Assembly: GCF_001998965.1 (NCBI RefSeq)
Contig: NZ_MLHJ01000012.1
Location: 1-48,997 of the forward strand
Length of the DNA stretch: 48,997 bases
From: Rodentibacter rarus
GTDB lineage: Bacteria > Pseudomonadota > Gammaproteobacteria > Enterobacterales > Pasteurellaceae
Reading direction: 5' to 3'
The notes below the pieces were generated by a model. It had not been told where the DNA came from, did not search any database, and saw nothing but the letters and a program-made list of their open reading frames with translations. The position numbers and the translations under genes are program-made. Positions 10,134 to 18,206 of the stretch are shown here, piece after piece (the first letter of the stretch is position 1; the number at the start of each line of letters is the position of its first letter).

Positions 10134-10775
10134 TTATTTCTCATTTTTTCGTTTATTTTTCATTAATAATCTGATTTTATCTTTTCTGTCATAGGGAAAA
10201 TGATATTGATAAGTGCATACCTTTTTGGGGTTACTTATGATATTAAGAAAGAATGCAACGGTAACCATTAAGAGACCATAATATAAAAATGGGAAAAATA
10301 TTACTGTTATAGCTGTATCCCGAATAAATGTATTTCTACGAGCAACTTCAGTTAATGGAGTATAATCTATGTAAACTAAAAATATAACCATAGCAATAAA
10401 TAAAACTAATCCTATCATTACAAAAAATTTTAATAGTAATATTTTGAATTTATTTGTCTCTATAATAGCACCTAATTCTATTAACTCCTCCTTTGATATG
10501 GTTTTATATTTAAGCGTTAATGCGAGAAGAAAACCGGATATGGGAGCAAAAATCATGACTATATTTGAAATAATTTGAGATTGAAAAGGGTAACGTTGAG
10601 AGAAAATCAAATGTTCTTTAATTAAAATATTATCTATGAATAACTCAAAACTTGTTTTTGGATAATCATTAAAGAAGACTATAACAAAAATGAATAATAA
10701 AAGAATAATAATCAGATTATAAGTGAGAAATTTATCATTGTAGTTTGATTGATAGTATGTTTCTTCTTTTTTCAT
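10134..10775 (-). CDS. Four-helix membrane protein, probable colicin A-type immunity protein (copy 4)
   Basis: A 213-residue membrane protein with four hydrophobic segments (about residues 20-36, 66-86, 110-135, 150-178) and a basic C-terminus ([16 protein letters not shown]). It is paralogous to the genes at 12078 and 11432. The topology, the Arg-Asp before helix 4 ([13 protein letters not shown]) and the position next to a colicin-like toxin gene resemble immunity proteins of A-type pore-forming colicins, which sit in the inner membrane and block the channel. The start at 10775 has GAGG upstream; another ATG at 10787 is in frame. hlyB begins two bases after its stop. This is the most divergent intact copy. 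Confidence 0.6.
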   Translation of the reverse strand: MKKEETYYQSNYNDKFLTYNLIIILLLFIFVIVFFNDYPKTSFELFIDNILIKEHLIFSQRYPFQSQIISNIVMIFAPISGFLLALTLKYKTISKEELIELGAIIETNKFKILLLKFFVMIGLVLFIAMVIFLVYIDYTPLTEVARRNTFIRDTAITVIFFPFLYYGLLMVTVAFFLNIISNPKKVCTYQYHFPYDRKDKIRLLMKNKRKNEK

Positions 10776-10816
10776 TTTAATCCTCATATTGATCTAATTT
10801 AGTTCTATAATTATAT

Positions 10817-11430
10817 TTATCTATTCTTTATTAATGATTTAACTTTATCTTTTCTATTATAAGAAAATTTATATTGGTATTTAAGAAAATTAATAGGATA
10901 AAATAATAGTAAACATCATTAATAAAGTTGAACAGCCATAAAAAACATAAGGTAGAAATATTAATGTTGCTAAAGAATCTCTAAAAAATGAAGTTTTTAT
11001 TGCTACTTCATCTAAAGGAGCGTAATCAATATAAATAAAAAATATACACATAAAAATAGAAAGTGATAAAGATAAAACCCCACCAATCTTTATTAAAATT
11101 ATTTTAATAATATTTTTTCTATCGTAATTCCTAAATCATTGAGCTACTTTTCTGATAAGTAACAAAATTTAGTTTTTTTTGCAAGAAAAAAAGCAGATAT
11201 TATAGGAAAAACCATTAATAAATTTGATATAATTTGAGATTGAAATGGGTAAATCTGAGAATAAACCCCTTTATCTTTGATTAAAAATCTATCTAAAATT
11301 TTTTCAAAATGTGTTTCAGGTATATCATTAAAAAAATAACCACAAATATAAATAGGAGTAATGCACCAATCAGGTTATATTTTATCATCTTTTCATTAAT
11401 ATTTACCCTTGGGTATTTTTTATCTTCCAT
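10817..11430 (-). pseudogene. Degenerate immunity-protein paralogue (copy 3)
   Basis: A broken copy of the same membrane protein. It starts like copy 2 (MEDKKYPRVNINEKMIKYNL), loses frame where an A8 tract is A7 (11330-11336), and resumes NDIPETHFEK. It then meets an in-frame TAG where the family has LSEKEII (near 11145) and shifts frame again near 11110 and near 10900. The DRKDK-like tail is still recognisable at the 3' end. With at least four lesions it is a true pseudogene and cannot be explained by one sequencing error. The first 200 bases are almost identical to copy 2, which suggests a recent partial duplication or gene conversion. Confidence 0.85.
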
Positions 11431-11431
11431 A

Positions 11432-12076
11432 TTATTTCTCATTTTTTCGTTTATTTTTCATTAGTAATCTAATCTTATCTTTTCTATCATAGGTGTAAGG
11501 GAGCTTATATTGATACTTAAAAAATTTTATAGGATGAAAAATGATAGTGAAGAAAAGACTCATTACCAACATTGAACACATATAAAAAAGGTAGGGAAGA
11601 AATATAACCATTATAAAGGAATCCCTAAAAAATGTTGTTCTTATGGCTACCTCATTTAATGGGGAATAATCTATATAAATAGGATATGAACATATAAAAA
11701 TAACAGCTAACATAAAAGATAGAATTATAACTTTTATCAAAAAAATTTTTATAGAATTTTTCTCTATAATCCCTCCTAAGTTTATTATTTCCTTTTCTGA
11801 TAGATAATTAAATTTAACAGCCAGTGACAGAGATAAAGCTGAAATAGGAGTTAACCACATGATTAAATTTGATATAATCTGAGATTGAAATGGGTAAATC
11901 TGAGAATAAATCCCTTTATCTTTGATTAAAAATCTATCTAAAAATTTTTCAAAATGTGTTTCAGGTATATCATTAAAAAAAATAACCACAAATATAAATA
12001 GGAGTAATGCACCAATCAGGTTATATTTTATCATCTTTTCATTAATATTTACCCTTGGGTATTTTTTATCTTCCAT
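11432..12076 (-). CDS. Four-helix membrane protein, probable colicin A-type immunity protein (copy 2)
   Basis: A 214-residue paralogue of the copies at 12078 and 10134, with the same four hydrophobic segments and basic tail. It shares long identical stretches with copy 1, for example SNLIMWLTPISALSLSL and YLSE-EIINLGG. I chose the ATG at 12076 (MEDKKYP), one base after the stop of copy 1; an overlapping ATG at 12088 (MRNN) is the alternative. There is no clear ribosome site, so translation is probably coupled to copy 1. The proposed role is protection of the inner membrane against the pore-forming toxin or its variants. Confidence 0.6.
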   Translation of the reverse strand: MEDKKYPRVNINEKMIKYNLIGALLLFIFVVIFFNDIPETHFEKFLDRFLIKDKGIYSQIYPFQSQIISNLIMWLTPISALSLSLAVKFNYLSEKEIINLGGIIEKNSIKIFLIKVIILSFMLAVIFICSYPIYIDYSPLNEVAIRTTFFRDSFIMVIFLPYLFYMCSMLVMSLFFTIIFHPIKFFKYQYKLPYTYDRKDKIRLLMKNKRKNEK

Positions 12077-12077
12077 A

Positions 12078-12719
12078 TTATTTCTCATTTTTTCGTTTAT
12101 TTTTCACTAGTGATCTAATCTTATCTTTTCTACCATACCAAGGGATCTTATATTGATATTTAAAAAAGGTAATAGGATGAAAAACAAGGTTAAGGAAAAG
12201 ACTCATTACCAGCATTGAACTCATATAATAAAAATAGGGAAGAAAGATAACTGTTACAAAAGAATCCCTAATAAATGTTGTTCTAATCGCTATCTTATCT
12301 AGTGGAGCATAATATATGTATATAGGAAATAAACATATAAATATAGCTGCAAATATAGAAACTATCATAACAGTATTATTGAAAAAATTTTTATAGAAAT
12401 TTTTTTCTACAAAACCACCTAAATTTATTATTTCCTGTTCTGATAGATAATTAAACTTAATAGTTAGGGATAGGGATAAAGCCGAAATTGGCGTCAGCCA
12501 CATGATTAAATTTGATATAATCTGAGACGGAAATGGATAAATTTGAGAATAAACACCTCGATCTTTAATTAATAACTCATATAAAAATATTTCGAAGTCT
12601 GTTTCCGGTGAATTATTAAAAAAAATAATGACAAACAACAAGATAAATAACATTGAAATCAAGTTGCAATTTAAAACTTTATCATTAAATCCTATCCTAG
12701 GATATTTTTTATCTATCAT
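12078..12719 (-). CDS. Four-helix membrane protein, probable cognate immunity protein (copy 1)
   Basis: A 213-residue inner membrane protein with four predicted helices (about 18-35, 64-86, 111-136, 150-178), a 30-residue loop after helix 1, and a Lys/Arg-rich C-terminus. It begins five bases after the toxin gene stop, the usual place for a colicin immunity gene, so it is the best candidate for the cognate protector. Comparison with colicin A immunity protein is by layout (four helices, short basic tail, Arg-Asp before helix 4: FIRDSFVTVIF); sequence identity is low. The family is otherwise unknown to me. Confidence 0.62.
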   Translation of the reverse strand: MIDKKYPRIGFNDKVLNCNLISMLFILLFVIIFFNNSPETDFEIFLYELLIKDRGVYSQIYPFPSQIISNLIMWLTPISALSLSLTIKFNYLSEQEIINLGGFVEKNFYKNFFNNTVMIVSIFAAIFICLFPIYIYYAPLDKIAIRTTFIRDSFVTVIFLPYFYYMSSMLVMSLFLNLVFHPITFFKYQYKIPWYGRKDKIRSLVKNKRKNEK

Positions 12720-12724
12720 AACTT

Positions 12725-14851
12725 CTACAAATAAATTCTATTGATTGATTTATTAAGACGTTCTAAATTATCTGACAAATATATAACGTCATTATTTACA
12801 TTAACAGCAAATAAAGACATGTTATTAACTAATTGATTGATATCAATAGACACATCATTTCCTATTTGTAAGGTCTCTAACTTATTGAAAAAAGATTTTC
12901 GTTTTATACCAAAACCACGTTTTCGGACTGTTAGTTTATTAAAATCTTTTATTAAAATACTCTCATTAGTTTGAGGAAAAGAAAGGCGTAAATCCAAGTT
13001 TTCTTTAGTAAAGAGAATATCTTTTCCATAAAAAGATTCATCAAGATAAATTTTATCATTGCCATTATTATCATAAATAACATCATTACCAATTGATCCA
13101 GAGAAATAATAAACATCATCACCATCTTTTCCTTCAAGACGATTATTTTCTCTATTTCCTTGTAGAAAATCTTTTCCATTACCTCCTACAAGAGTTGTGT
13201 TTTTTTGGGGAGAAAATAGTTTTCTATCATAGAATTCATACTTAATACTATTTTTCACCTGATTATTCTTATTTTTAATAATGTTAAGAATATCATTATA
13301 ATTTAAAGACTTACCATTATGAAAATTAATACTAATATTTTTATTAATTTTTAATGATCCTATTTTTTTGAAAATTTGATCTATAGAAATTGAGGAATTA
13401 GTATCAATGAAAGATAATTTAAGTTTATTATTTTCTAATGTAAAATAGGTTTTTTCAAATTCTATTCCTTTTCCAAGTAGAATTTTATCATTTCCTTTAT
13501 TATCTATAATGGTGTCATTCCCATCATCAAAATTAAATTGATAAATATCATCCCCCTCTCCCCCTTCTAGATAATCATTACCTTTTCCGCCTTCTAATAT
13601 ATCATTACCCTCTCCCCCAAAAAGTTTATCGTTGCCTAAATCACCAAATAACGTATCATTTCCATTATTACCATAAAGCGCATTGTTTCCACTATTTCCT
13701 TTAAGGATATTATCGTCACGATTTCCGGTAATCCTTGAATTTTTATTCCCTGATAATTGGGCATTTTTGATATTTTCCGGTAGATTTATATTGCCACTTG
13801 CTGATAAATAATGATCTTTAGTCAAAGAAAAAAGTTCTCCATCTTTATTAAATAGGCTTTTATCAGTGAACAACTCAGTGATATTCGCTTCATTTGCAAA
13901 ATAAGCAGAAAAAATAGATGTCCCAATAGAGAATAGCTTGAATATTCTAAGATGAGGGGATATATTAAAAACCATGCTGAGACTTATTACAAATAACTTA
14001 GAAATAATTTCTCCTGCTTTTGCCCCAATTAATCCCTCTAGGGCATCTCTTGTAAACTTCTCTAGTTTTGACCAATCACCCTCAACATAACCTTTCTTAA
14101 GATCATCAACAAATTCAGAGTAAGTGAGTGTTTTACCAATTAATCCCAATCTTGTGGAAAAAATATTTTTTATTTCGGTAGCTGTTCTTAATGCTTCAGC
14201 TTCAGAAAGTTTGCCTGCTTTTTGTAGGGCTTCTCTATATTTATTTTCATCCTCTATGAGACCTTTAAGGGTACTTTCTGAAATACTCATCGTATCTTTA
14301 ATTTTTCCAAGGACATCTGAATTTTGGTTATTTGATGGGGTATTTTTTACTTTTTTTGAGAGTTCCTCTACCACCCGAAAATTCCCTTTTAAACTATCCA
14401 AATTTCCATTGTTAGAATTTAATAATTCTTGAACAGTCATCGTTCTCACTGCACTACTCGGGTTATCATTTTTTAGAAATTCTTCATCTGTAACATCAAA
14501 TCCAATAAAAATACGACGTTCACCGGTTTTGCTATCATAGCCTCCGAAAATAATTCCATCGTTATCCCGCTGATCAAAAATAATTGTTCTTCCTTCTATC
14601 ACTTCAGCTAAGAGATATTTCTTTCCTTTAACCGAATAAACAATATACGTGTTTCCCCTTTTAGATACCGTCCAGAACTGAAATGTATCTCTCGTTGATA
14701 ATGTGAGACCCTTAAATTTTATTGTTTTATTTCTCTGACCGCGGTTACTATATTTGTCGGAATCACTTCTATTGTTATGATTCTCACTACGTTCCGTTAC
14801 CTCAATTGTATCTAGGCACGTTGTATCTTTGTCACAATCAAATCTACCCAT
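12725..14851 (-). CDS. RTX protein with colicin-like pore-forming domain (putative secreted bacteriocin)
   Basis: A 708-residue protein without a signal peptide. Residues 1-45 are hydrophilic and contain DTIEV (14-18), similar to a TonB box. Residues 45-135 look beta-rich and may bind a receptor. Residues about 160-325 follow the colicin channel domain: amphipathic helices, then IGKTLTYSEFVDDLKKG, GDW (258-260), and a hydrophobic hairpin (about 272-318) ending AYFANEANITELF, as colicins end in a short polar helix. RTX glycine-aspartate repeats occur at 373-460 and 554-605, followed by an uncleaved C-terminal export region. The hairpin turn (NISPHLRIFK) is more polar than in colicins. No acyltransferase gene (hlyC) accompanies it. 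GGAG at 14859-14862 supports the start. RTX and type I export are firm; the pore domain is by-eye homology. Confidence 0.8.
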   Translation of the reverse strand: MGRFDCDKDTTCLDTIEVTERSENHNNRSDSDKYSNRGQRNKTIKFKGLTLSTRDTFQFWTVSKRGNTYIVYSVKGKKYLLAEVIEGRTIIFDQRDNDGIIFGGYDSKTGERRIFIGFDVTDEEFLKNDNPSSAVRTMTVQELLNSNNGNLDSLKGNFRVVEELSKKVKNTPSNNQNSDVLGKIKDTMSISESTLKGLIEDENKYREALQKAGKLSEAEALRTATEIKNIFSTRLGLIGKTLTYSEFVDDLKKGYVEGDWSKLEKFTRDALEGLIGAKAGEIISKLFVISLSMVFNISPHLRIFKLFSIGTSIFSAYFANEANITELFTDKSLFNKDGELFSLTKDHYLSASGNINLPENIKNAQLSGNKNSRITGNRDDNILKGNSGNNALYGNNGNDTLFGDLGNDKLFGGEGNDILEGGKGNDYLEGGEGDDIYQFNFDDGNDTIIDNKGNDKILLGKGIEFEKTYFTLENNKLKLSFIDTNSSISIDQIFKKIGSLKINKNISINFHNGKSLNYNDILNIIKNKNNQVKNSIKYEFYDRKLFSPQKNTTLVGGNGKDFLQGNRENNRLEGKDGDDVYYFSGSIGNDVIYDNNGNDKIYLDESFYGKDILFTKENLDLRLSFPQTNESILIKDFNKLTVRKRGFGIKRKSFFNKLETLQIGNDVSIDINQLVNNMSLFAVNVNNDVIYLSDNLERLNKSINRIYL

Positions 14852-15181
14852 ATTTTTCTCCTACAATTTAGAGATAGTCTCTATTTAGATAAATGATTAA
14901 GGTTAATCCCTATCAGGAAATCTATTAATAAGATAAGTTACAGACATATTTTGTATTCCTGATTTCCTTTGTTGTTGCAAAAAATTAGCAATAATCCCAT
15001 TGTTGCTTTATTTACTCGGCAACAATCTAAAACCAGCTGAGTACTACAAAATAAGAAAAGAAGGATCTTTGTATAGAAATATAGAGAAAAGAATTGAAAT
15101 CTAAAGGCTTGACTATAAATCTATTATTGATTAAATCAATTAAATTTTTATAAAACTGTGATTCTTGTCACAATAAATTTA
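14852..15181 (-). promoter_or_regulatory. Upstream region of the RTX bacteriocin operon: CRP site, promoter, inverted repeat
   Basis: This 330-base stretch has no gene. A perfect CRP site TGTGATTCTTGTCACA lies at 15157-15172. On the minus strand, TTGATT (15134-15139) and TATAGT (15112-15117) are 16 bases apart. A start near 15105 would place the CRP site centre about 60 bases upstream, the class I distance. The leader would then be about 250 bases and would include an 8-base inverted repeat ATTGTTGC / GCAACAAT (14999-15006 / 15019-15026). The CRP site is seen directly; the promoter is inferred. Confidence 0.6.
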
Positions 15182-15213
15182 GAGCCTTAAGCATATTAAG
15201 TTAAGGCTCTTTT
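15182..15213. terminator. Hairpin terminator between cysE and the island
   Basis: Stem GAGCCTTAA (15182-15190) pairs perfectly with TTAAGGCTC (15201-15209). The best T-run (TTTT) follows on the plus strand; on the minus strand the tail is CTAAATTTATT, a weaker terminator for cysE. It marks the right boundary of the island. Confidence 0.65.
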
Positions 15214-15216
15214 CAC

Positions 15217-16014
15217 TCAAATATTCAAATTCATTCCATCATCAATAAAATATTGGTTCATTTCAAATGCCGGTTTGGCGGCTTTGTCTTTGCCAATAAT
15301 TCGGGCAGGAACCCCGGCAGCGGTGGCGTATTCCGGCACGGGTTGGAGCACCACAGAATTTGCACCGATTTTGGCATATTTGCCCACTTCAATATTGCCA
15401 AGGATTTTTGCACCGGCACCAATCATCACGCCTTCTCGCACCTTCGGATGACGATCACCGGATTCTTTGCCTGTTCCGCCTAAGGTCACCCCCTGTAAAA
15501 TGGACACATCATTTTCAATCACCGAGGTTTCTCCAACCACGATACCTGTGGCGTGATCGAACATAATGCCATGCCCAATTTGGGCGGCCGGGTGGATGTC
15601 CACATCAAAGGCTACGGAAATTTGGTTTTGTAAATAGAGGGCGAGGGCTTTTCGATCTTGTTGCCATAAATAGTGGGTGATTCGATAGCTTTGGATGGCG
15701 TGAAACCCTTTTAAATAAAGCAAGGGAGTAGACCACAATTCTACCGCAGGATCCCGTTGGCGTACGGCTTTAATATCGCAAGCGGCATAATCAATAATCG
15801 CCGGTTCGGCGAAATAGGCCTCTTCGATAATTTCACGCAAAGAAATTGCCGGCATAATAGGATTGGCTAATTTATTGGCGAGCAAATAACTTAACGCACT
15901 GCCCAGATTTTGGTGTTTTAAAATGGTGGAATGAAAAAAGCTCGCAAGCATGGGTTCGTGCTCTGCTAATGTTTTCGCCTCTTGACGAATATGTTGCCAT
16001 ACTTCTAATGTCAT
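15217..16014 (-). CDS. cysE: Serine O-acetyltransferase
   Basis: A 265-residue enzyme that acetylates L-serine with acetyl-CoA, the first step of cysteine synthesis. It has the N-terminal helical domain and a C-terminal left-handed beta-helix of hexapeptide repeats. The catalytic His near 154 (GIMFDHATG) and His189 (GDRHPKV) are present. The C-terminus MNLNI, ending in Ile, is the tail that docks into the active site of CysK to form cysteine synthase. It follows gpsA by nine bases in the conserved yibN-secB-gpsA-cysE cluster. Confidence 0.97.
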   Translation of the reverse strand: MTLEVWQHIRQEAKTLAEHEPMLASFFHSTILKHQNLGSALSYLLANKLANPIMPAISLREIIEEAYFAEPAIIDYAACDIKAVRQRDPAVELWSTPLLYLKGFHAIQSYRITHYLWQQDRKALALYLQNQISVAFDVDIHPAAQIGHGIMFDHATGIVVGETSVIENDVSILQGVTLGGTGKESGDRHPKVREGVMIGAGAKILGNIEVGKYAKIGANSVVLQPVPEYATAAGVPARIIGKDKAAKPAFEMNQYFIDDGMNLNI

Positions 16015-16023
16015 TTTTCCTCC

Positions 16024-17028
16024 TTATTCGCCTTTTCGTTCACGCCCAAGTAAGCTGCGAACAACATCTTGTGCATTTTTCCCGCAAAAGAGAATTTGAT
16101 AAATTTGCTCTGTAATGGGCATTTCCACGCCTTGTCGTTGGGCGAGGAGATAAGCCTCTTTTGTGTTGTAAAAACCTTCCACGATCTGCCCGATATTTTC
16201 CATTGCCGCTTGTGCCGTTAAACCTTCACCCAACATCAGCCCAAAACGGCGGTTGCGTGATTGATTGTCGGTACAGGTTAAGACAAGATCCCCTAAACCG
16301 GACATTCCCATAAAGGTGTTGGGATTTGCCCCTAAGGAAGCCCCTAATCGGCTGATTTCTGCAATGCCCCGGGTAATTAATGCCGTGCGTGCGTTAGCGC
16401 CAAATCCCATTCCATCGGAAATACCGGCACCAATAGCAATAACATTTTTAATTGCCCCCCCCAGCTGCACCCCAATCATATCTGTGTTCACATACACCCG
16501 AAAATGCTTGCTGCAATGAATGCGAGCCTGAAATTCAAGAGCAAATTGTTCGTTATTGGAAGCGAGGGTAATAGCTGTGGGTAAGCCTTGCGCCAGTTCT
16601 TTGGCAAAGGTGGGGCCGGAAAGCACAGCAAGGGGATAATTTGTACCCAGTTGTTCTTCCGCCACAGTTTGTAAAAGCCGTCCGGTGTTTCGTTCTAACC
16701 CTTTGGTTGCCCAAATAAGGCGATGATGAGGTTGTAAGTGCGGTTGGATTTGGGTGAGAATTTCATTAAAGGCGTGGCTCGGTACTACGATTAAAATGTC
16801 TTGTGAACGGTGGAGTGCCTGTGCCAAATCATCTTCTATGTGTAATTCTTCAGGAAAAACGATATCAGACAAGAAGCGGCGATTTTGACGTTCAAACCGC
16901 ATTTGCTCTATATGTGTAGGATTGTGCCCCCAAAGATAGGTCGGGGAGCCGTTACGTGAGAACGAGATTGCCAATGCCGTACCATAGGAGCCGGCACCAA
17001 GTACAGTAATGGGTGATTGAGGTTGCAT
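16024..17028 (-). CDS. gpsA: Glycerol-3-phosphate dehydrogenase [NAD(P)+]
   Basis: A 334-residue cytoplasmic enzyme that reduces dihydroxyacetone phosphate to sn-glycerol-3-phosphate for phospholipid synthesis. The Rossmann motif [12 protein letters not shown] starts at residue 9, and [16 protein letters not shown] carries the conserved Lys. I chose MQPQSPI at 17028; the frame extends to a TTG at 17055 that would add a non-family leader. secB lies 55 bases upstream, with a weak GGG/CCC hairpin between that may reduce read-through. Confidence 0.96.
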   Translation of the reverse strand: MQPQSPITVLGAGSYGTALAISFSRNGSPTYLWGHNPTHIEQMRFERQNRRFLSDIVFPEELHIEDDLAQALHRSQDILIVVPSHAFNEILTQIQPHLQPHHRLIWATKGLERNTGRLLQTVAEEQLGTNYPLAVLSGPTFAKELAQGLPTAITLASNNEQFALEFQARIHCSKHFRVYVNTDMIGVQLGGAIKNVIAIGAGISDGMGFGANARTALITRGIAEISRLGASLGANPNTFMGMSGLGDLVLTCTDNQSRNRRFGLMLGEGLTAQAAMENIGQIVEGFYNTKEAYLLAQRQGVEMPITEQIYQILFCGKNAQDVVRSLLGRERKGE

Positions 17029-17083
17029 AATTTCCCCCCAAAAAATAAAGGGCAAGCCTAAACCTACCCTTTTTTATTAAGAA

Positions 17084-17596
17084 TTAATGTTGCGTTTCTT
17101 TCTTTTCTTCAGCTTGAGTATTTTCCGCCTCTTGCTGACGATTCATATATTCAATGAATAAGGCATCAAAGTTCACCGGAGAAAGATTTAATGCCGGGAA
17201 TGTGCCTCGATTCACTAGACTTGAAACGAGTTCACGGGCATAAGGGAACAGCATATTCGGACATTGTGAGGTTAAGCAATGTGCCATTTGCACCTCTTCT
17301 AAACCACTAATGGTGAATACACCGGCTTGTTTCACTTCACAGAGAAAAGCAAGATCGCCGGAATCTTCCATAGTCGTTTCCACGGTGATATTTAAGGTGA
17401 CTTCATATAAATCATCACCTAATTGCACGGTTTCTGTGCTTAAATCGAAACCTAATTTTGGTTTCCATTCTTGATGAAAAATATGGGGAAGATTAGGCGC
17501 TTCAAAAGAAACATCTTTGACGTAAATACGCTGAATTTGTAATACGGCTTGTGATTCTTCCGCAGCCATTTCAGGTTGTTGGTTTTGTTCTGACAT
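17084..17596 (-). CDS. secB: Protein-export chaperone SecB
   Basis: A 170-residue tetrameric chaperone that holds precursor proteins unfolded and delivers them to SecA. It is nearly collinear with H. influenzae Sec[36 protein letters not shown], and the substrate-groove segment [15 protein letters not shown]. The start MSEQNQQ at 17596 agrees with the family; an ATG two codons upstream is possible. The C-terminus is acidic ([16 protein letters not shown]), as in relatives, where it contacts SecA. Confidence 0.97.
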   Translation of the reverse strand: MSEQNQQPEMAAEESQAVLQIQRIYVKDVSFEAPNLPHIFHQEWKPKLGFDLSTETVQLGDDLYEVTLNITVETTMEDSGDLAFLCEVKQAGVFTISGLEEVQMAHCLTSQCPNMLFPYARELVSSLVNRGTFPALNLSPVNFDALFIEYMNRQQEAENTQAEEKKETQH

Positions 17597-17608
17597 AATC
17601 ATTGTTCC

Positions 17609-18055
17609 TTATTTGTGTTTTTTAACGATAGGTAAATTCGCCCCCATCCAAGCGGAAATCCCTTCTTTTAAGATATAAACCTTCGCAAATCCTTGTTTCA
17701 CGAGTAATGCAGCGGATGCCGGTGCAGATATGCCGTTGAGATCCACTAAAACTAAAGGTTTTTCTTTGTGTTGTTCAATTTTACCGAGATTGGCATTTTT
17801 GATATCGCTTGGGAGTAAATGGATACTGTTAATGATATGACCACGTTGGAATTCATCTAGAGTACGAAGATCGATCACAATGGCATCTTCATTGTTGATT
17901 AAACGAATCACCTCAGGGTGGGCGATCACTTTAAATTTTTCTGTTGCAGATTTGAAAAAGGTGTAAATCACCGCAGCGAAAATGGTAAACCAAGAAACGG
18001 TTAATAAAGTATGTTTTTGTGCAAATTGAATTGCATCAGGCAGAAATTCTTGCAT
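17609..18055 (-). CDS. YibN-like membrane-anchored rhodanese-fold protein
   Basis: A 148-residue protein with one N-terminal membrane helix (about 17-34) and a rhodanese domain (about 48-145). The active-site loop reads LVDLNGIS, with Asp105 where catalytic rhodaneses have Cys, so sulfur transfer is unlikely. As far as I recall, YibN of E. coli shares this Asp, so it is a family trait and not a local mutation. It leads the secB-gpsA-cysE cluster as in E. coli, but grxC, which lies between yibN and secB there, is absent. The exact role is unclear. Confidence 0.85.
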   Translation of the reverse strand: MQEFLPDAIQFAQKHTLLTVSWFTIFAAVIYTFFKSATEKFKVIAHPEVIRLINNEDAIVIDLRTLDEFQRGHIINSIHLLPSDIKNANLGKIEQHKEKPLVLVDLNGISAPASAALLVKQGFAKVYILKEGISAWMGANLPIVKKHK

Positions 18056-18173
18056 TGTTATCTCAATATTAATGTTAAGTTAAATTTAGGCTGAAAGAGG
18101 GCTTAAGTATAACCGCACTTTGGTTTTCTTTCAAAAAAATTCTTGTTTTACAAAGGGAAGTGGGAAAAAACAG

Positions 18174-18203
18174 AAGATTGACAGCAAGTGTCAATCTTTT
18201 TAT
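18174..18203. terminator. Bidirectional terminator at the end of argD
   Basis: Stem AAGATTGACA (18174-18183) pairs perfectly with TGTCAATCTT (18189-18198) around GCAAG. It has TTTTTAT on the right and, for the leftward argCJBD operon, a TCTGTTTTTTC tail on the other strand. It ends argD transcription, whose stop is at 18207. Confidence 0.8.
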
Positions 18204-18206
18204 GAA

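Noticed and set aside
12952..13179. A 75-residue minus-strand frame inside the RTX gene
   Set aside because: It is the out-of-frame shadow of the RTX repeats (Met/Ile-rich, repetitive) with no ribosome site.
12725..14851. Reading the RTX protein as a leukotoxin/hemolysin
   Set aside because: It is 708 residues instead of about 950-1050, lacks the long hydrophobic pore region and acylated lysine region of LktA/HlyA, and has no hlyC gene upstream.
15127..15139. TTGATTAAATCAA as an FNR site upstream of the island
   Set aside because: The half-sites are three bases apart and FNR needs four. It overlaps the proposed -35 and is probably chance in AT-rich DNA.
17609..18055. Loss of the catalytic Cys in the rhodanese protein as a novelty
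   Set aside because: The E. coli YibN protein, as I recall it, also has Asp at this place, so it is a trait of the family.
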